Under the pieces are notes generated by a model. The model saw only the letters and a program-made list of their open reading frames with translations, did not search any database and was not told the origin of the DNA. Of a DNA stretch of 64,000 bases, positions 1 to 9,142 are shown one piece after another. Every line of letters begins with the position of its first letter. The first letter of the stretch is position 1. The stretch is from Clostridium yunnanense (lineage in GTDB: Bacteria; Bacillota; Clostridia; Clostridiales; Clostridiaceae): assembly GCF_016595795.1 (NCBI RefSeq), contig NZ_JAENHN010000023.1, forward strand, positions 1-64,000, written 5' to 3'. Made by a program: the position numbers and the translations under genes.

Positions 1-45
1 GTACTGCATGGGCGACTGTGTGGGAGAGTAAGTGGTCGCTAGGTA
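1..45 (+). rRNA. 5S rRNA, 3' end (partial)
   Basis: The first ~45 bases resemble the 3' third of a clostridial 5S rRNA (helix IV/V region followed by the closing stem strand). A tRNA gene follows a few bases later, the usual arrangement at the end of an rRNA operon. The 5' part lies outside the window, so the exact 3' end (about 43-46) is an estimate. Confidence 0.75.
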
Positions 46-50
46 AATGT

Positions 51-126
<76 letters not shown>

Positions 127-158
127 AAAGCATAGTACTTAGTACTATGCTTTCTTTA
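127..158 (+). terminator. Terminator of the rRNA/tRNA operon
   Basis: Near-perfect inverted repeat (127-139 with 141-153) followed by a T-rich run, directly after the tRNA-Phe CCA end. Confidence 0.85.
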
Positions 159-199
159 TATTTTAAAGAAATATTATAGATGATTTTCATGATTATAAA

Positions 200-236
200 T
201 GAAGGCTAAGAATTAAGTCAATTCTTAGCCTTCATT
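200..236. terminator. Terminator hairpin 3' of bcp
   Basis: 15-bp perfect stem (200-214 with 220-234) with a 5-nt loop, between the tRNA terminator and the 3' end of the minus-strand bcp gene. The T-run is short on both strands. It most likely ends bcp transcription. Confidence 0.7.
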
Positions 237-264
237 CATATACATAAGCATATAAATACATATT

Positions 265-723
265 TTACATGGCTTTTAGGATTTCTAGTACTTCGCTTAT
301 ATGATCTTTGACTTTAACTTTTCTAAATTCTTTTATTAGTATTCCATTTTCGTCAATTAAAAAAGTACTTCTTTCGATTCCAAGAGACTTCTTGCCATAC
401 ATATTCTTTTCTTTTATGACATCATACATGTTACATACTTCTTGATTTTCATCACTTAATAGTATAAAAGGCAATCCTAATTTAGTTATAAATTTATCAT
501 GGGAAGTTAGAGAATCTCTAGAAACTCCTAAGACTATAGCATTATAGTCTGAGATTTGCTGATAATTATCTCTAAAATCACAAGCTTGATTTGTGCAGCC
601 AGGTGTATTATCTTTAGGATAGAAATATAGTATTACTTTCTTGCCTCTATAATCACTTAATTTATGAATATTCCCATCGGAACCTACGATAGAAAAATCT
701 TTAGCTAATGTATTTAATTCCAT
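265..723 (-). CDS. bcp: Thioredoxin-dependent thiol peroxidase, BCP/PrxQ type
   Basis: A 152-residue cytoplasmic peroxiredoxin that reduces H2O2 and organic hydroperoxides using thioredoxin. The active-site segment PKDNTPGCTNQACDF holds the peroxidatic Cys43 and, five residues later, Cys48, the resolving position of atypical 2-Cys BCP enzymes. Thr40 of the PxxxT/SxxC motif is present. Length matches the family (150-156 aa). On the minus strand a GGAGGTG SD lies 10 nt before the ATG. It is a single gene with its own terminator. A PerR-box-like core lies upstream at 770-780, consistent with peroxide control, but this is inference. Confidence 0.95.
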   Translation of the reverse strand: MELNTLAKDFSIVGSDGNIHKLSDYRGKKVILYFYPKDNTPGCTNQACDFRDNYQQISDYNAIVLGVSRDSLTSHDKFITKLGLPFILLSDENQEVCNMYDVIKEKNMYGKKSLGIERSTFLIDENGILIKEFRKVKVKDHISEVLEILKAM

Positions 724-767
724 TGGTATCTAGCACCTCCAAATAGTCTTTTTTAATTATTATATAA

Positions 768-782
768 GAATAATTATTATAT
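768..782 (-). promoter_or_regulatory. Candidate PerR box upstream of bcp
   Basis: Core ATAATTATTAT (770-780) matches the central ATAATNATTAT of the Bacillus/Clostridium PerR box, 12 of 15 positions overall, about 50 bp before the bcp start. The region is very AT-rich, so chance is possible. The same core precedes the flavodiiron gene (35932-35942). Confidence 0.4.
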
Positions 783-1002
783 ATCAACAAGATAATTATA
801 TAATATAAGCTTCAGCTCCAATTATTAATTTATTAAATACTTTTTTTATCTTAGAGAAGAGTATAAAAATTAACGATAGCTAAAACTAGTAATTTAAAAT
901 GTTTAGGCTAATCTTTAATGAAAACAATAAAAAATATGAATATTAATCTATTTGTGATATGATTATAAAGATTAAAGTTTTACTGAGAAAAGGAGATTAT
1001 TT

Positions 1003-1749
1003 ATGGATAAGAATATACTAGCTATAGTTGGCGGAAATGAAATAACTGAAAGAGATCTAACGGAAGTAATAGAAAGATACCCTGAAAATAGAAGAGGCGT
1101 TTTTGCCAGTGAAATGGGTAGAAAACAATTATTAGAGCAAGTTATAAGCTTTGAATTATTATATAAGTTTGGTGTAGATAATGAATTTGATAAATCTCAA
1201 GAATTTTTAAGCCAAATGGAAAAAGTTAAGAAAGACATATTGACTCAAATAATAATCAATAAGGTTCTTTCGGAAGTAACTGTAACAGATGAAGAAGCAC
1301 TTAAGTATTATGAAGAAAATAAGGAAGCTTATATGGAACCTGAGACTGTTTCAGCTAAGCATATACTTTTAGATTCTGAAGATAAATTAAAGGAAATAAG
1401 AGAAGATATACTTTCTGGTAAGAAATCTTTTGAACAGTCAGCATCAGAGTATTCAACTTGTCCTTCAAGCGAACAAGGTGGGGATTTGGGAGCGTTCTCT
1501 AAGGGAATGATGGTTCCAGAGTTTGAAGAAGCAGCATTTAATTTACCTGTAGGTGAAGTAAGTGAACCAGTAAAAACTCAATTTGGGTTCCACTTAATAA
1601 AGGTAGCTTCAAAGAACTCAGCGGTTGTTAAAAGCTTTGATGAAGTAAAGAAGGATGTAGTAAATGAATTAATTCAACAAAGACAAGAAAGAAAATATCT
1701 TGATTTTGTTCAAGAATTAGCTTCTAAGTATGGTGTTGAAAGAAAATAA
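1003..1749 (+). CDS. Parvulin-type peptidyl-prolyl isomerase, cytoplasmic
   Basis: 248 residues. An N-terminal helical SurA/PrsA-like region (about 1-110) is followed by a PpiC rotamase domain (about 113-205) with the family AKHIL and FGFHLIKV elements carrying the two active-site histidines. Unlike PrsA there is no signal peptide or lipobox, so the enzyme is predicted to act in the cytoplasm on prolyl bonds of folding proteins. Family clostridial homologues are mostly about this length. An AAGGAG SD sits 7-8 nt before the ATG. It appears monocistronic, with a terminator directly after the gene. Confidence 0.9.
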   Translation: MDKNILAIVGGNEITERDLTEVIERYPENRRGVFASEMGRKQLLEQVISFELLYKFGVDNEFDKSQEFLSQMEKVKKDILTQIIINKVLSEVTVTDEEALKYYEENKEAYMEPETVSAKHILLDSEDKLKEIREDILSGKKSFEQSASEYSTCPSSEQGGDLGAFSKGMMVPEFEEAAFNLPVGEVSEPVKTQFGFHLIKVASKNSAVVKSFDEVKKDVVNELIQQRQERKYLDFVQELASKYGVERK

Positions 1750-1762
1750 ATAATTGTTATTT

Positions 1763-1808
1763 TACGCTCACAAGATCTGTTGGATTTATTTGTGGGCGTA
1801 TTTTTTTG
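1763..1808 (+). terminator. Terminator of the parvulin gene
   Basis: Stem 1764-1773 with 1790-1799 (one G-U pair), then a run of seven T. Confidence 0.9.
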
Positions 1809-1809
1809 T

Positions 1810-2104
1810 TTTATTAAGATTATCGATGAAATATTTCGTTTATAAATATGCATTTATATAATATATTATGTGGGTTTCATAGGATATAGTCACAAATAAT
1901 GCTATAATTATTGATATTAAAATCCAATACTGGTATATTAATTAAAGAGATATGCATTTGTATATCTTTTTATATTTAATAAGATATCAACGAGAAACAA
2001 GGAAAAATATTAATAATTGGATTGCAAGAGAGTTTGTTGTACAATTAAGGGATAAACTAAAAATAATGAGAAGATGATGTATGATATATATATAGGAGGA
2101 AAAT
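1810..2104. other. Gap before the polysaccharide locus
   Basis: No ORF. It holds a TATAAT hexamer near 1900 without a clear -35, a small hairpin near 1946-1968, and an inverted ATCCAAT/ATTGGAT pair (about 1922 and 2018). It probably contains the promoter and a leader of ~190 nt for the glycosyltransferase operon. Confidence 0.45.
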
Positions 2105-3226
2105 ATGAGTAAGATAAATATTCTTCATGTGGTAGCCACTGGGAGATTAAGTGGAGCTGAGAAAGTAATAGCAGATATTAGTACAAATCTTAACGAAAAT
2201 TATCAATGCTATGCAGTTTGCTCAGGAGAAGAACTAAAGAAATATTATGAAGAGAAGGGGATTAAAAGTTTTATAATAAATATAAATAAGTTAAATCCAT
2301 TTGAAATAAATAAACTAAGTAAGTTAATAAAAGAATACAATATAGATTTGGTGCATGGACATGATGTGAAGCCTTCGATAGCATCATATATAGCAGCTAA
2401 AAGGCATGGAGTTCCTATGATATCACATATTCATGTCACGTATACATGGATGAAGACTAATAAAATAATGAAATCTATAGATGCTTATTTTAGAAATAGA
2501 TATGATCTGTCTATTGCTTGCTCTGAATTAGTAAAAGATTATTATGAAGAAAATAATACATCTGCAGATAGAGATAAGATAGTTTACTTGGATAACGCAT
2601 TTAATTTTAACGAATTTAACAAGGTTGTAGTAAGTGATAAAAGTGAGTTTAAGAAGAAGCTTGGAATAAATGAGGAAAAGTTCATCTTTGGATTCTTAGG
2701 AAGGCTTATAGCTGTTAAGGGAGCGGACTTGTTGATAAAAAGCTTTTCAGTTGTTGCTAAGACTAATGAAAATGCGCAGCTACTAATAGTCGGAGATGGA
2801 GATGAAAGGGAACAATTAGAAGAACTTACTAAACAACTGAATTTGGAGGATAGAGTGATCTTTGCTGGATATCAGAAGAATGTTTACGATTATATGAATA
2901 TTTTTGACTGCTTCGTTCTTCCATCTGTAAGAGAGGGGCTACCTATCGCAGTTTTAGAAGCTATGGCAATGAAGAAATTGGTTATATCAACTCCAGTTGC
3001 AGGACTTGCAAAGTTAATAAAGAATGGAGAAAATGGTATAATGATAAGCGAAAGATCGGAAGAGGAATTAGTAAATAGTATGTTATATATATATGATAAT
3101 GCTGATATTCGTAGTAGTATAGAAAGTAATGCCTATAACTATTTAAAGGAGAATTATAATATAGATGACTATGTTAAAAATCTCGAAAAGTATTATCAAA
3201 AAGTATTAGGTAGGAGAAGTCTATGA
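2105..3226 (+). CDS. GT4-family glycosyltransferase
   Basis: 373-residue GT-B fold enzyme. The N-terminal acceptor domain (Glyco_transf_4 type) has the early GRLSGAEKV glycine loop. The C-terminal nucleotide-sugar domain (about 190-350) has GFLGRL, VGDGDEREQL and the EX7E signature in REGLPIAVLEAMA. It is predicted to transfer a sugar from an NDP-sugar to a lipid-linked glycan at the cytoplasmic face. AGGAGG SD 5 nt before the ATG. It is first in an operon: its stop overlaps the start of the next gene by 4 nt (ATGA). Donor and acceptor cannot be told from sequence. Confidence 0.88.
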   Translation: MSKINILHVVATGRLSGAEKVIADISTNLNENYQCYAVCSGEELKKYYEEKGIKSFIININKLNPFEINKLSKLIKEYNIDLVHGHDVKPSIASYIAAKRHGVPMISHIHVTYTWMKTNKIMKSIDAYFRNRYDLSIACSELVKDYYEENNTSADRDKIVYLDNAFNFNEFNKVVVSDKSEFKKKLGINEEKFIFGFLGRLIAVKGADLLIKSFSVVAKTNENAQLLIVGDGDEREQLEELTKQLNLEDRVIFAGYQKNVYDYMNIFDCFVLPSVREGLPIAVLEAMAMKKLVISTPVAGLAKLIKNGENGIMISERSEEELVNSMLYIYDNADIRSSIESNAYNYLKENYNIDDYVKNLEKYYQKVLGRRSL

Positions 3227-3921
3227 AGAAAAATAAAATAATTCTAGGGATTTTTACATTGGTATTTTTAGTCGCTGTTTTCATTAATGTAGTACCAAGA
3301 AAGGGTACTGAAGCAAAGAAAGTAAGTGTATTTTCTGATGCTGGTAGATTGGAAGTTAATTTAGCTTTGCAAGACTCCTTACAAAAGAATGGTGTAAACA
3401 TGTTTTACACTGAGAATTACAAAGATAGTTCAGATGTAAAGTTAAAATATGCATCAGTAGTAACAACTGAAGAAAAAGCTATGTACGATATATACAATTT
3501 AAAAGAGGAAAACTTATATTCCGTAGACAAAAAGGGACTTGGAAAGAAGCTAGATTATTCGGAAATTAAAAAACATCTAAATAGTGGGGAAGATTCTTTT
3601 AATAATGATATCTTAATATTTACGCCTAACACAAGTCATTGGTTTGAAAAAGAAAAGACTAATGGTAAAGTATATATATATGATGGCGTAGGAAAGATTA
3701 TAAATAGCGATGAAACGGTTACAGGGATTTTGTTTGAATCAGAAATAGACAATATGGCTAATTATGATTTAAATACTATTAATAAAGATGATAATGAGAT
3801 TAAAGATACTTTAAGTATTCTAATAAAAAAGAGTTTATTTAAGAAAGATACAGAGGAAAAAATATATAGTGATTTAAAGAAGAAGATTGATGATCTTAAA
3901 GGGGATAATAATGGTAAATAA
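3223..3921 (+). CDS. Signal-anchored extracytoplasmic protein, copy 1 of duplicated cassette (A1)
   Basis: 232 residues, family not recognised. An N-terminal hydrophobic segment (about 5-24) after a basic start would anchor it with the rest outside. The body alternates predicted strands and helices, and parts (VSVFSDAGRLE, DILIFTPNTSHWF) look like a Rossmann-like or solute-binding fold, but this is only an impression. A paralogue (A2) lies at 9143-9841 with the same length, start and block order (ISVFxxxxRxE, LKYxSxxxTEE, LLFTPNTS). It overlaps the GT4 gene upstream and the polytopic partner downstream, so it should be co-produced with both. Confidence 0.75.
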   Translation: MKKNKIILGIFTLVFLVAVFINVVPRKGTEAKKVSVFSDAGRLEVNLALQDSLQKNGVNMFYTENYKDSSDVKLKYASVVTTEEKAMYDIYNLKEENLYSVDKKGLGKKLDYSEIKKHLNSGEDSFNNDILIFTPNTSHWFEKEKTNGKVYIYDGVGKIINSDETVTGILFESEIDNMANYDLNTINKDDNEIKDTLSILIKKSLFKKDTEEKIYSDLKKKIDDLKGDNNGK

Positions 3922-5698
3922 GATTAATTATAAATACAAGTTAATTCTTTGTATTATAGTGATTTCTATATTGTCCGTATTAGTAGGGACTTTAAAGAAA
4001 AATGACGTTGAACAATATAAAGTTTTTAAGTTATACTCAATAGATTCTGATAATAATGTTTCTGATATTGTTGATAAAGCAGTTCTAAAAAAATTAAATG
4101 TATTTAATAAAAACTTTGGCCAAAGTTATAAAGGCGATTTTAAGGTTAATGTGTTACCAATAGAAGGAATTAATGCAAGGTATAGAATAAGGTTTACTTC
4201 AGAAGGTGGACTAGATAGTCAAGCAATGAGTAAGGTTTATGATGATTATGTTAATATGCTGAAAAAAAGTAGTGTTGCTTTTCATATTTCACCTGCTGAG
4301 TATGATAATGTTGAATACACAAATATAATGCTCCACTCTACGCTTATTAATATTGGACAAGCTTTACTTTATTCATTTATATTATTATTTTTATATAGAA
4401 TAATAAAGCCATTAAGCATAAATGAAAATATATTTGGAGCTTTAAGCATAGTGGTATTTTTGATATCAAAAGTGTTTAATTTATTTGCTGCCGTATTAGC
4501 AGTAGCACTTGCCGTAATAATTTGCTACAACATAATAAATAAGGCCAAAGAATATAAAAAAACTCTAATAAAATTATCGGTACTGGCTTTAGTAGTAAGA
4601 ATTCTAGTGACTGCTGCAATGCTTATGTACAATTATTATAAATATAGTACTTTGCTCTCATATTCTCAAACTGATGAAATATTCTACTATTCTTCTAGCG
4701 ATTACATATATCAGTCATTGGTTAACTTTGCTTGGCCGAATCTTAAAGCTATAACAGGAATAGACCAATATGGGTACAATTTGTTCATGGGAGTAGTTAA
4801 GCTAATAAATCATGGCGACATTTTTATGAGTGTTAAAATTATAAATATCTTAGTTAGTGTTATTTTTGTATTACTGGTATTTAAATTTGTTTATAGTGTT
4901 ACAGAAAATTATGATGTTGCTAAAATAAGTGCTTTAATGATGGCTGTAATGCCTACATTTGCAGTATTCTCATCTTTTGCATTAAGAGATATATTTATTT
5001 CAATAATTATATTTTTAATATTATATGAAGTTATTTTAATGAACAAATCAACAAACAAGATAAGAAATGTTGTTATATGCTTCAGTTTAATGATTGGATT
5101 ATGGTATTTAAGACATTATGCATTGTTATTGGTACTAATGTTAGTAGCTTTATATGTAGTAATAAGATTTCTAATAAATAAAAGGATAAATATAATAGCT
5201 ATATTGATGTCTATTTTATTACTAGCTGTAGGTTTAATAGTAGTTGCATCTAAGATATATGCCTTTAATATATTTATCATGCTGAGGTCTTATGTGCAAT
5301 CACAAGGAATATTAAAATTCCTTTCAGGAATAATTCTAAGCATAGTTAACTTAGATTTCTTGATAAACAGTGGTGAGACTATCTACAAATCAACAAGATC
5401 ATTGATTTTGAGAATTATATATCCTGAGACGATATTTTTAATTTTATCTTTTCCTATTATGTGCTTAGGATTCATCAAAGGGTTAAAGAAGGATATCAGT
5501 TTTGTAATTACTATAATAGTTATGTTTGTAGGGTTCATAGCCATATATAAAATGCAATATGGTGGATGGTTTTTAAGAACTCAATTACAGATATTCCCTT
5601 TTCAATACATGTTTATAGCATGGGGGTTAGTGGCAATGATTGACGATTCCGATAGTAGATTGGCAAGAACGCTTAAAAAGCTAATTAACAAACTTTAA
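3911..5698 (+). CDS. Polytopic membrane protein, GT-C/polymerase-like, copy 1 (B1)
   Basis: 595 residues, family not firmly recognised. Layout: one TM segment (about 8-28), an outside domain of ~110 residues, then about ten TM helices. The acidic loop motif TDEIFYY (about residue 254) and SSFALRDIFIS in a TM segment (about 357) resemble GT-C glycosyltransferases and Wzy-like polymerases, which use acidic residues in outside loops and polyprenyl-linked sugars. A role in polymerising or transferring surface glycan is inference. I chose the ATG at 3911, not 3887, because AAAGGGG lies 8-9 nt before it and copy 2 starts the same way. It overlaps A1 by 11 nt, so translation is coupled. Confidence 0.72.
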   Translation: MVNKINYKYKLILCIIVISILSVLVGTLKKNDVEQYKVFKLYSIDSDNNVSDIVDKAVLKKLNVFNKNFGQSYKGDFKVNVLPIEGINARYRIRFTSEGGLDSQAMSKVYDDYVNMLKKSSVAFHISPAEYDNVEYTNIMLHSTLINIGQALLYSFILLFLYRIIKPLSINENIFGALSIVVFLISKVFNLFAAVLAVALAVIICYNIINKAKEYKKTLIKLSVLALVVRILVTAAMLMYNYYKYSTLLSYSQTDEIFYYSSSDYIYQSLVNFAWPNLKAITGIDQYGYNLFMGVVKLINHGDIFMSVKIINILVSVIFVLLVFKFVYSVTENYDVAKISALMMAVMPTFAVFSSFALRDIFISIIIFLILYEVILMNKSTNKIRNVVICFSLMIGLWYLRHYALLLVLMLVALYVVIRFLINKRINIIAILMSILLLAVGLIVVASKIYAFNIFIMLRSYVQSQGILKFLSGIILSIVNLDFLINSGETIYKSTRSLILRIIYPETIFLILSFPIMCLGFIKGLKKDISFVITIIVMFVGFIAIYKMQYGGWFLRTQLQIFPFQYMFIAWGLVAMIDDSDSRLARTLKKLINKL

Positions 5699-5740
5699 AA
5701 TGTAATATATAAAATTATTGATGCTTATATGCTTAAAAGT

Positions 5741-5786
5741 AAAGCTTATTATTAGGATATTTTAATCGGGTAATAAGCTTTAAATT
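5741..5786 (+). terminator. Terminator after B1
   Basis: 11-bp perfect stem (5741-5751 with 5771-5781) followed by AAATTTTA. The T-run is weak, but the position 40 nt after the B1 stop fits a terminator. Confidence 0.6.
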
Positions 5787-6153
5787 TTACTATTAAGCAT
5801 GTTGTGTAAAGTTCCATTATTGTGATTAAATTGATTTAAATAGGAAATGATTATAAATGATTTGAGTTTATTTGCGTGGACGGTGAAAAACATTTTTTAT
5901 TGTATAGGAGATTATAAAACTTATTAGCCTACTCAATTTTCTTAATATAAATTCGAAACGGCAGATGCGTTAAAAAAGCTCACTGAAGAAGGTTACTTCA
6001 GCGACTTTTTTAATATTAGTGTATGTGTTATTATAAAAAGAGTTGAGATCTGAGTTGATTTCACGAAAAAGATCATTTTAATACTGATTTATAGATAGTT
6101 TGAGGTATATAAATCATAGAAGTATGAAAACTGTAGAGTTAGGAGAAAAAAGT
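5787..6153. other. Gap between B1 and the GT2 genes, with second hairpin
   Basis: No ORF of note. A second terminator-like hairpin is at 5973-6012 (imperfect stem, two mismatches, ends in TTTTTT), preceded by AGATGCGT at 5963. A similar block (AGATGCGT, hairpin, CTTTTTTA) lies at 50771-50818. The GT2 promoter should lie between 6013 and 6130 but no clear hexamers were identified. Confidence 0.45.
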
Positions 6154-7047
6154 ATGCACAATGATGTTTGTTGCGTGATTGTTACTTATAATATTGGTGA
6201 GGATTTCTTAAAATGCTTTAATTCGATAGTAGATCAGGTGGATAAAGTTATAATTGTAGATAATGGATCAGATGAAGAAACTATTAGTGTGTTAAAATCT
6301 CTAGAAGGTGGAGAGAAAACAGAAGTTATATATAATAGCGAAAACCTTGGTATTGCAAGTGCTTTAAACAGTGGTGTTAAAAGAGCAGAGGAATTGAAAG
6401 CTAAGTGGGTACTAACTATGGATAATGATAGTATCTCAACTACAAATATGGTAGAAGCAATGATTAATACATATGAAGCACTAGATTATGAAAAGAAGAA
6501 TAAGGTTGTTAGTTTAACTACTGTTCATATAGAAACTGGTTATACTGAGATTTCTGAAAATGATAAAGAATCTGATTTGAATGATAAGTCATATAAACAA
6601 ATTGATGTGTGCATTACATCTGGTAATTTGGTAAAAACAGAGGTTTTTAAAGAGGTTAATTATTTTGAAGAAAAGTTGTTTATTGATAGTGTTGATTTTG
6701 ATTTTTGCTTTAAGTTAAAAAATCTAAACTATGAATTAATTCAAATAAATGGTGCAAAACTATTGCATCGTTGTGGAAATGCTGATGAAAAAGATCTTCT
6801 TTTACTTAAAACTGGATATACCAATCATAACTATATCAGAAGATACTATATGACTAGGAATAGATTTTACTTATGGAATAAATATAAAGGAATAGAAAGC
6901 CAATTTATAAAGGTTGATAAAAGAGCTTTTTATACAGAAATTCTAAAAGTAATACTTTTCGAACAAGATAAAAAAAGAAAGCTGAAAATGATTATAAAAG
7001 GTATTAGAGACTATAAGAAAGATGTTTATGGTAAAATATCTATTTAA
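6154..7047 (+). CDS. GT2-family glycosyltransferase, rhamnosyltransferase-like
   Basis: 297 residues. GT-A fold with the N-terminal VIVTYN strand, a nucleotide-binding DNGSDEET turn, and the metal-binding DxD-type motif MDNDS (about residue 89). The later SVDFDFCFKLKNLNY segment is typical of the rhamnosyltransferase branch. No TM helices, so the enzyme is cytoplasmic or peripheral. I placed the start at 6154 (MHNDVCC): AGGAG is 8 nt upstream, whereas the in-frame ATG at 6100 has no SD. First of three adjacent GT2 genes on the plus strand. Sugar specificity is unknown. Confidence 0.85.
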   Translation: MHNDVCCVIVTYNIGEDFLKCFNSIVDQVDKVIIVDNGSDEETISVLKSLEGGEKTEVIYNSENLGIASALNSGVKRAEELKAKWVLTMDNDSISTTNMVEAMINTYEALDYEKKNKVVSLTTVHIETGYTEISENDKESDLNDKSYKQIDVCITSGNLVKTEVFKEVNYFEEKLFIDSVDFDFCFKLKNLNYELIQINGAKLLHRCGNADEKDLLLLKTGYTNHNYIRRYYMTRNRFYLWNKYKGIESQFIKVDKRAFYTEILKVILFEQDKKRKLKMIIKGIRDYKKDVYGKISI

Positions 7048-7077
7048 ACGTGTCGGTTATTTAAAAGGAGTATATAA

Positions 7078-8010
7078 ATGGATGATAACATTCTTCAAGA
7101 GCTTGCGCTAATAATATTAAATTATAAAAATTATGATATGACAATTCAATGCGTAAATAATCTTATAAGCTTAAATATAAATGCTAAAATTATTGTGGTT
7201 GACAATAATTCTCCAAATGATTCCTATGAACAAATATCTAAAAGTGTATCTTCATTTGATAATGTATATCTATTAAAGACGGAGAGAAATGGTGGATATT
7301 CTTACGGTAATAATGAAGGAATAAGATTTGCTAATAAAAACTTCAGCGGTATTAAATATATTGGAATAATGAATCCTGATGTTTTTTTAAATACAAAAGC
7401 AATGCTGACTAAAATATGTAATAAGTTAGCACAAAGAAGTGATTTAGCTGGGATAACTGGAGTGACTCTATTAAATGGTAAGTTAGTTTTTAATAATTTG
7501 GGATGGAGAGTTAATGATGTTAAGAGTCTAATATTAGCTAATAGCAGCTTATTATCAAAGGTATTAAAGATATCAAAATCATATAGTGAGATAGAGCTTG
7601 ATAAAGATGATTGTGAAATCGGATATACTGAAGTTATGCCAGGTTCCTTTTTTATCATGAAAAATGATATTTTTAAAGAATTTGGGTATTTAGACGAAAA
7701 TGTATTTTTGTATTTTGAGGAAGATATACTGGGTAGAAAAATAAAAAAAAGAGATTTAAAATCAGCGATATTGATTTCTGAGTCTTACATACATAAACAT
7801 GATGTTAAAGATAACGAATTATCAAATGTAAAGAAGAAGAAGCTGGATTATAAGATTTATATGAAATCTCAAACCTATTATGTTAAAAATTATATAGGTA
7901 ATAATTGGATTAACAATTTTATGCTTAAGATATCTCAATATGTTCATTTGTATTTAGAGATACCATTAATTTGTTCTATGTACAAATTAAAGAAGGCAAT
8001 AAGAAAGTAA
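7078..8010 (+). CDS. GT2-family glycosyltransferase
   Basis: 310 residues with a GT-A domain: LIILNYKNYDMT start, VVDNNSPND, ERNGGYSYGNN, and GIMNPDVFL in place of a classic DxD (Asn-Pro-Asp, as in many WcaA/RfbF relatives). PGSFFIMKNDIF and the acidic YFEEDILGRKIK lie where the catalytic base region is expected. AAAAGGAG SD 8-9 nt before ATG. Gaps of 30 nt on each side to its neighbours suggest one transcript. It probably adds one sugar of the surface glycan repeat; the donor is unknown. Confidence 0.86.
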   Translation: MDDNILQELALIILNYKNYDMTIQCVNNLISLNINAKIIVVDNNSPNDSYEQISKSVSSFDNVYLLKTERNGGYSYGNNEGIRFANKNFSGIKYIGIMNPDVFLNTKAMLTKICNKLAQRSDLAGITGVTLLNGKLVFNNLGWRVNDVKSLILANSSLLSKVLKISKSYSEIELDKDDCEIGYTEVMPGSFFIMKNDIFKEFGYLDENVFLYFEEDILGRKIKKRDLKSAILISESYIHKHDVKDNELSNVKKKKLDYKIYMKSQTYYVKNYIGNNWINNFMLKISQYVHLYLEIPLICSMYKLKKAIRK

Positions 8011-8038
8011 AGTACCTTATCAAATTGGGGGAATTGAA

Positions 8039-8923
8039 ATGATTAAAGATATAACTGTATTTACTCCTACCTATAATAGAGGTGAATTATTAACTAATTT
8101 ATACGAATCATTAATAAAGCAAACTCATAAGAACTTTGAATGGATAATATATGATGATGGATCTATTGATAATACAGAGCAGATAGTGGAAAAATTGAAA
8201 GCCGATAAATTGATTGAGATTATATATGTAAAGTCAAACAATATGGGTAAACATGTTGCTATGAACAAAGGAGCAGATATAGCGAGTGGTGAACTCTTTT
8301 TCGTAGTTGACTCAGATGATATATTAACAGAAGATGCATTAAAAACTATAGTAGATGCATGGAATAGTATACCTGTTAATGAAAGAAGTGAGTATTCAGG
8401 AATTGGAGCTCTAAAAGGAGGATTCGATAAGCAATCTATCACAAAAACATTAAATGAAGACTTCATTGATGCCGATTATATTGACTTCTCATTTAATATG
8501 GGATATACCCAAGATAAGGCCGAGATATATGTTACCGAGATATTTAAGAAATATAAGTTTCCGGTGTTTGAAGGTGAGAACTTTATGACTGAAATTGTAG
8601 TTTTCTTAAAAATTGCTGAGCAGGGCTATAAAATGAGATGGGTTAATAAAGTTGTTTATCTATGTGAATATAGAGAAGATGGATTAAGTAAAAATTCATT
8701 TAATGTTAGATTAAAAAATATAAATGGAACTGTGCATGCTTATAACTTGATATCCTCTTATAAATTGCCAAATAAGATTTTAATCAGGTATAAGGCTAAT
8801 TATTTCAGGTTCGGTTTCCATAAGAAATCTAGCTTGATGAAATTAAAAAACGATCTAATAGATAAAAAGTATTGGACAATAGCTAGTACCCTAGGTTGGT
8901 TACTATATAAAAAAGATAAATAG
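8039..8923 (+). CDS. GT2-family glycosyltransferase
   Basis: 294 residues. Canonical GT-A start TVFTPTYNRGELL, the DDGSIDNTEQIV turn, GKHVAMNKG and DxD motif VVDSDDIL (about residue 90), i.e. an SpsA/WcaA-like inverting transferase. The C-terminal third is basic and aromatic, without TM helices. SD GGGGGA lies 8-9 nt before the ATG. It is the last GT2 of the group and is followed at once by a strong terminator, so the downstream A2/B2 pair needs its own promoter. Confidence 0.88.
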   Translation: MIKDITVFTPTYNRGELLTNLYESLIKQTHKNFEWIIYDDGSIDNTEQIVEKLKADKLIEIIYVKSNNMGKHVAMNKGADIASGELFFVVDSDDILTEDALKTIVDAWNSIPVNERSEYSGIGALKGGFDKQSITKTLNEDFIDADYIDFSFNMGYTQDKAEIYVTEIFKKYKFPVFEGENFMTEIVVFLKIAEQGYKMRWVNKVVYLCEYREDGLSKNSFNVRLKNINGTVHAYNLISSYKLPNKILIRYKANYFRFGFHKKSSLMKLKNDLIDKKYWTIASTLGWLLYKKDK

Positions 8924-8927
8924 ATTA

Positions 8928-8970
8928 AATGCTAGTAAGAAATAAAAGTTCTACTAGCATTTTTTATTTT
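8928..8970 (+). terminator. Terminator after the GT2 genes
   Basis: 10-bp perfect stem (8928-8937 with 8952-8961), then TTTTTATTTT. Confidence 0.9.
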
Positions 8971-9142
8971 AAGGCATATTAAAACTCTTTAATACAGTAA
9001 CAGCTAAAACATAATTTATTCTAATTATTTTATGAATGTATAGGTATATAAGCAAATAAATAGGAAATAATCATTAAAAGAAAACTAAAGAACAATTAAA
9101 TTGTAAAAACTATTGTTAAGGCAAACTTATTAGGAGAAGAGT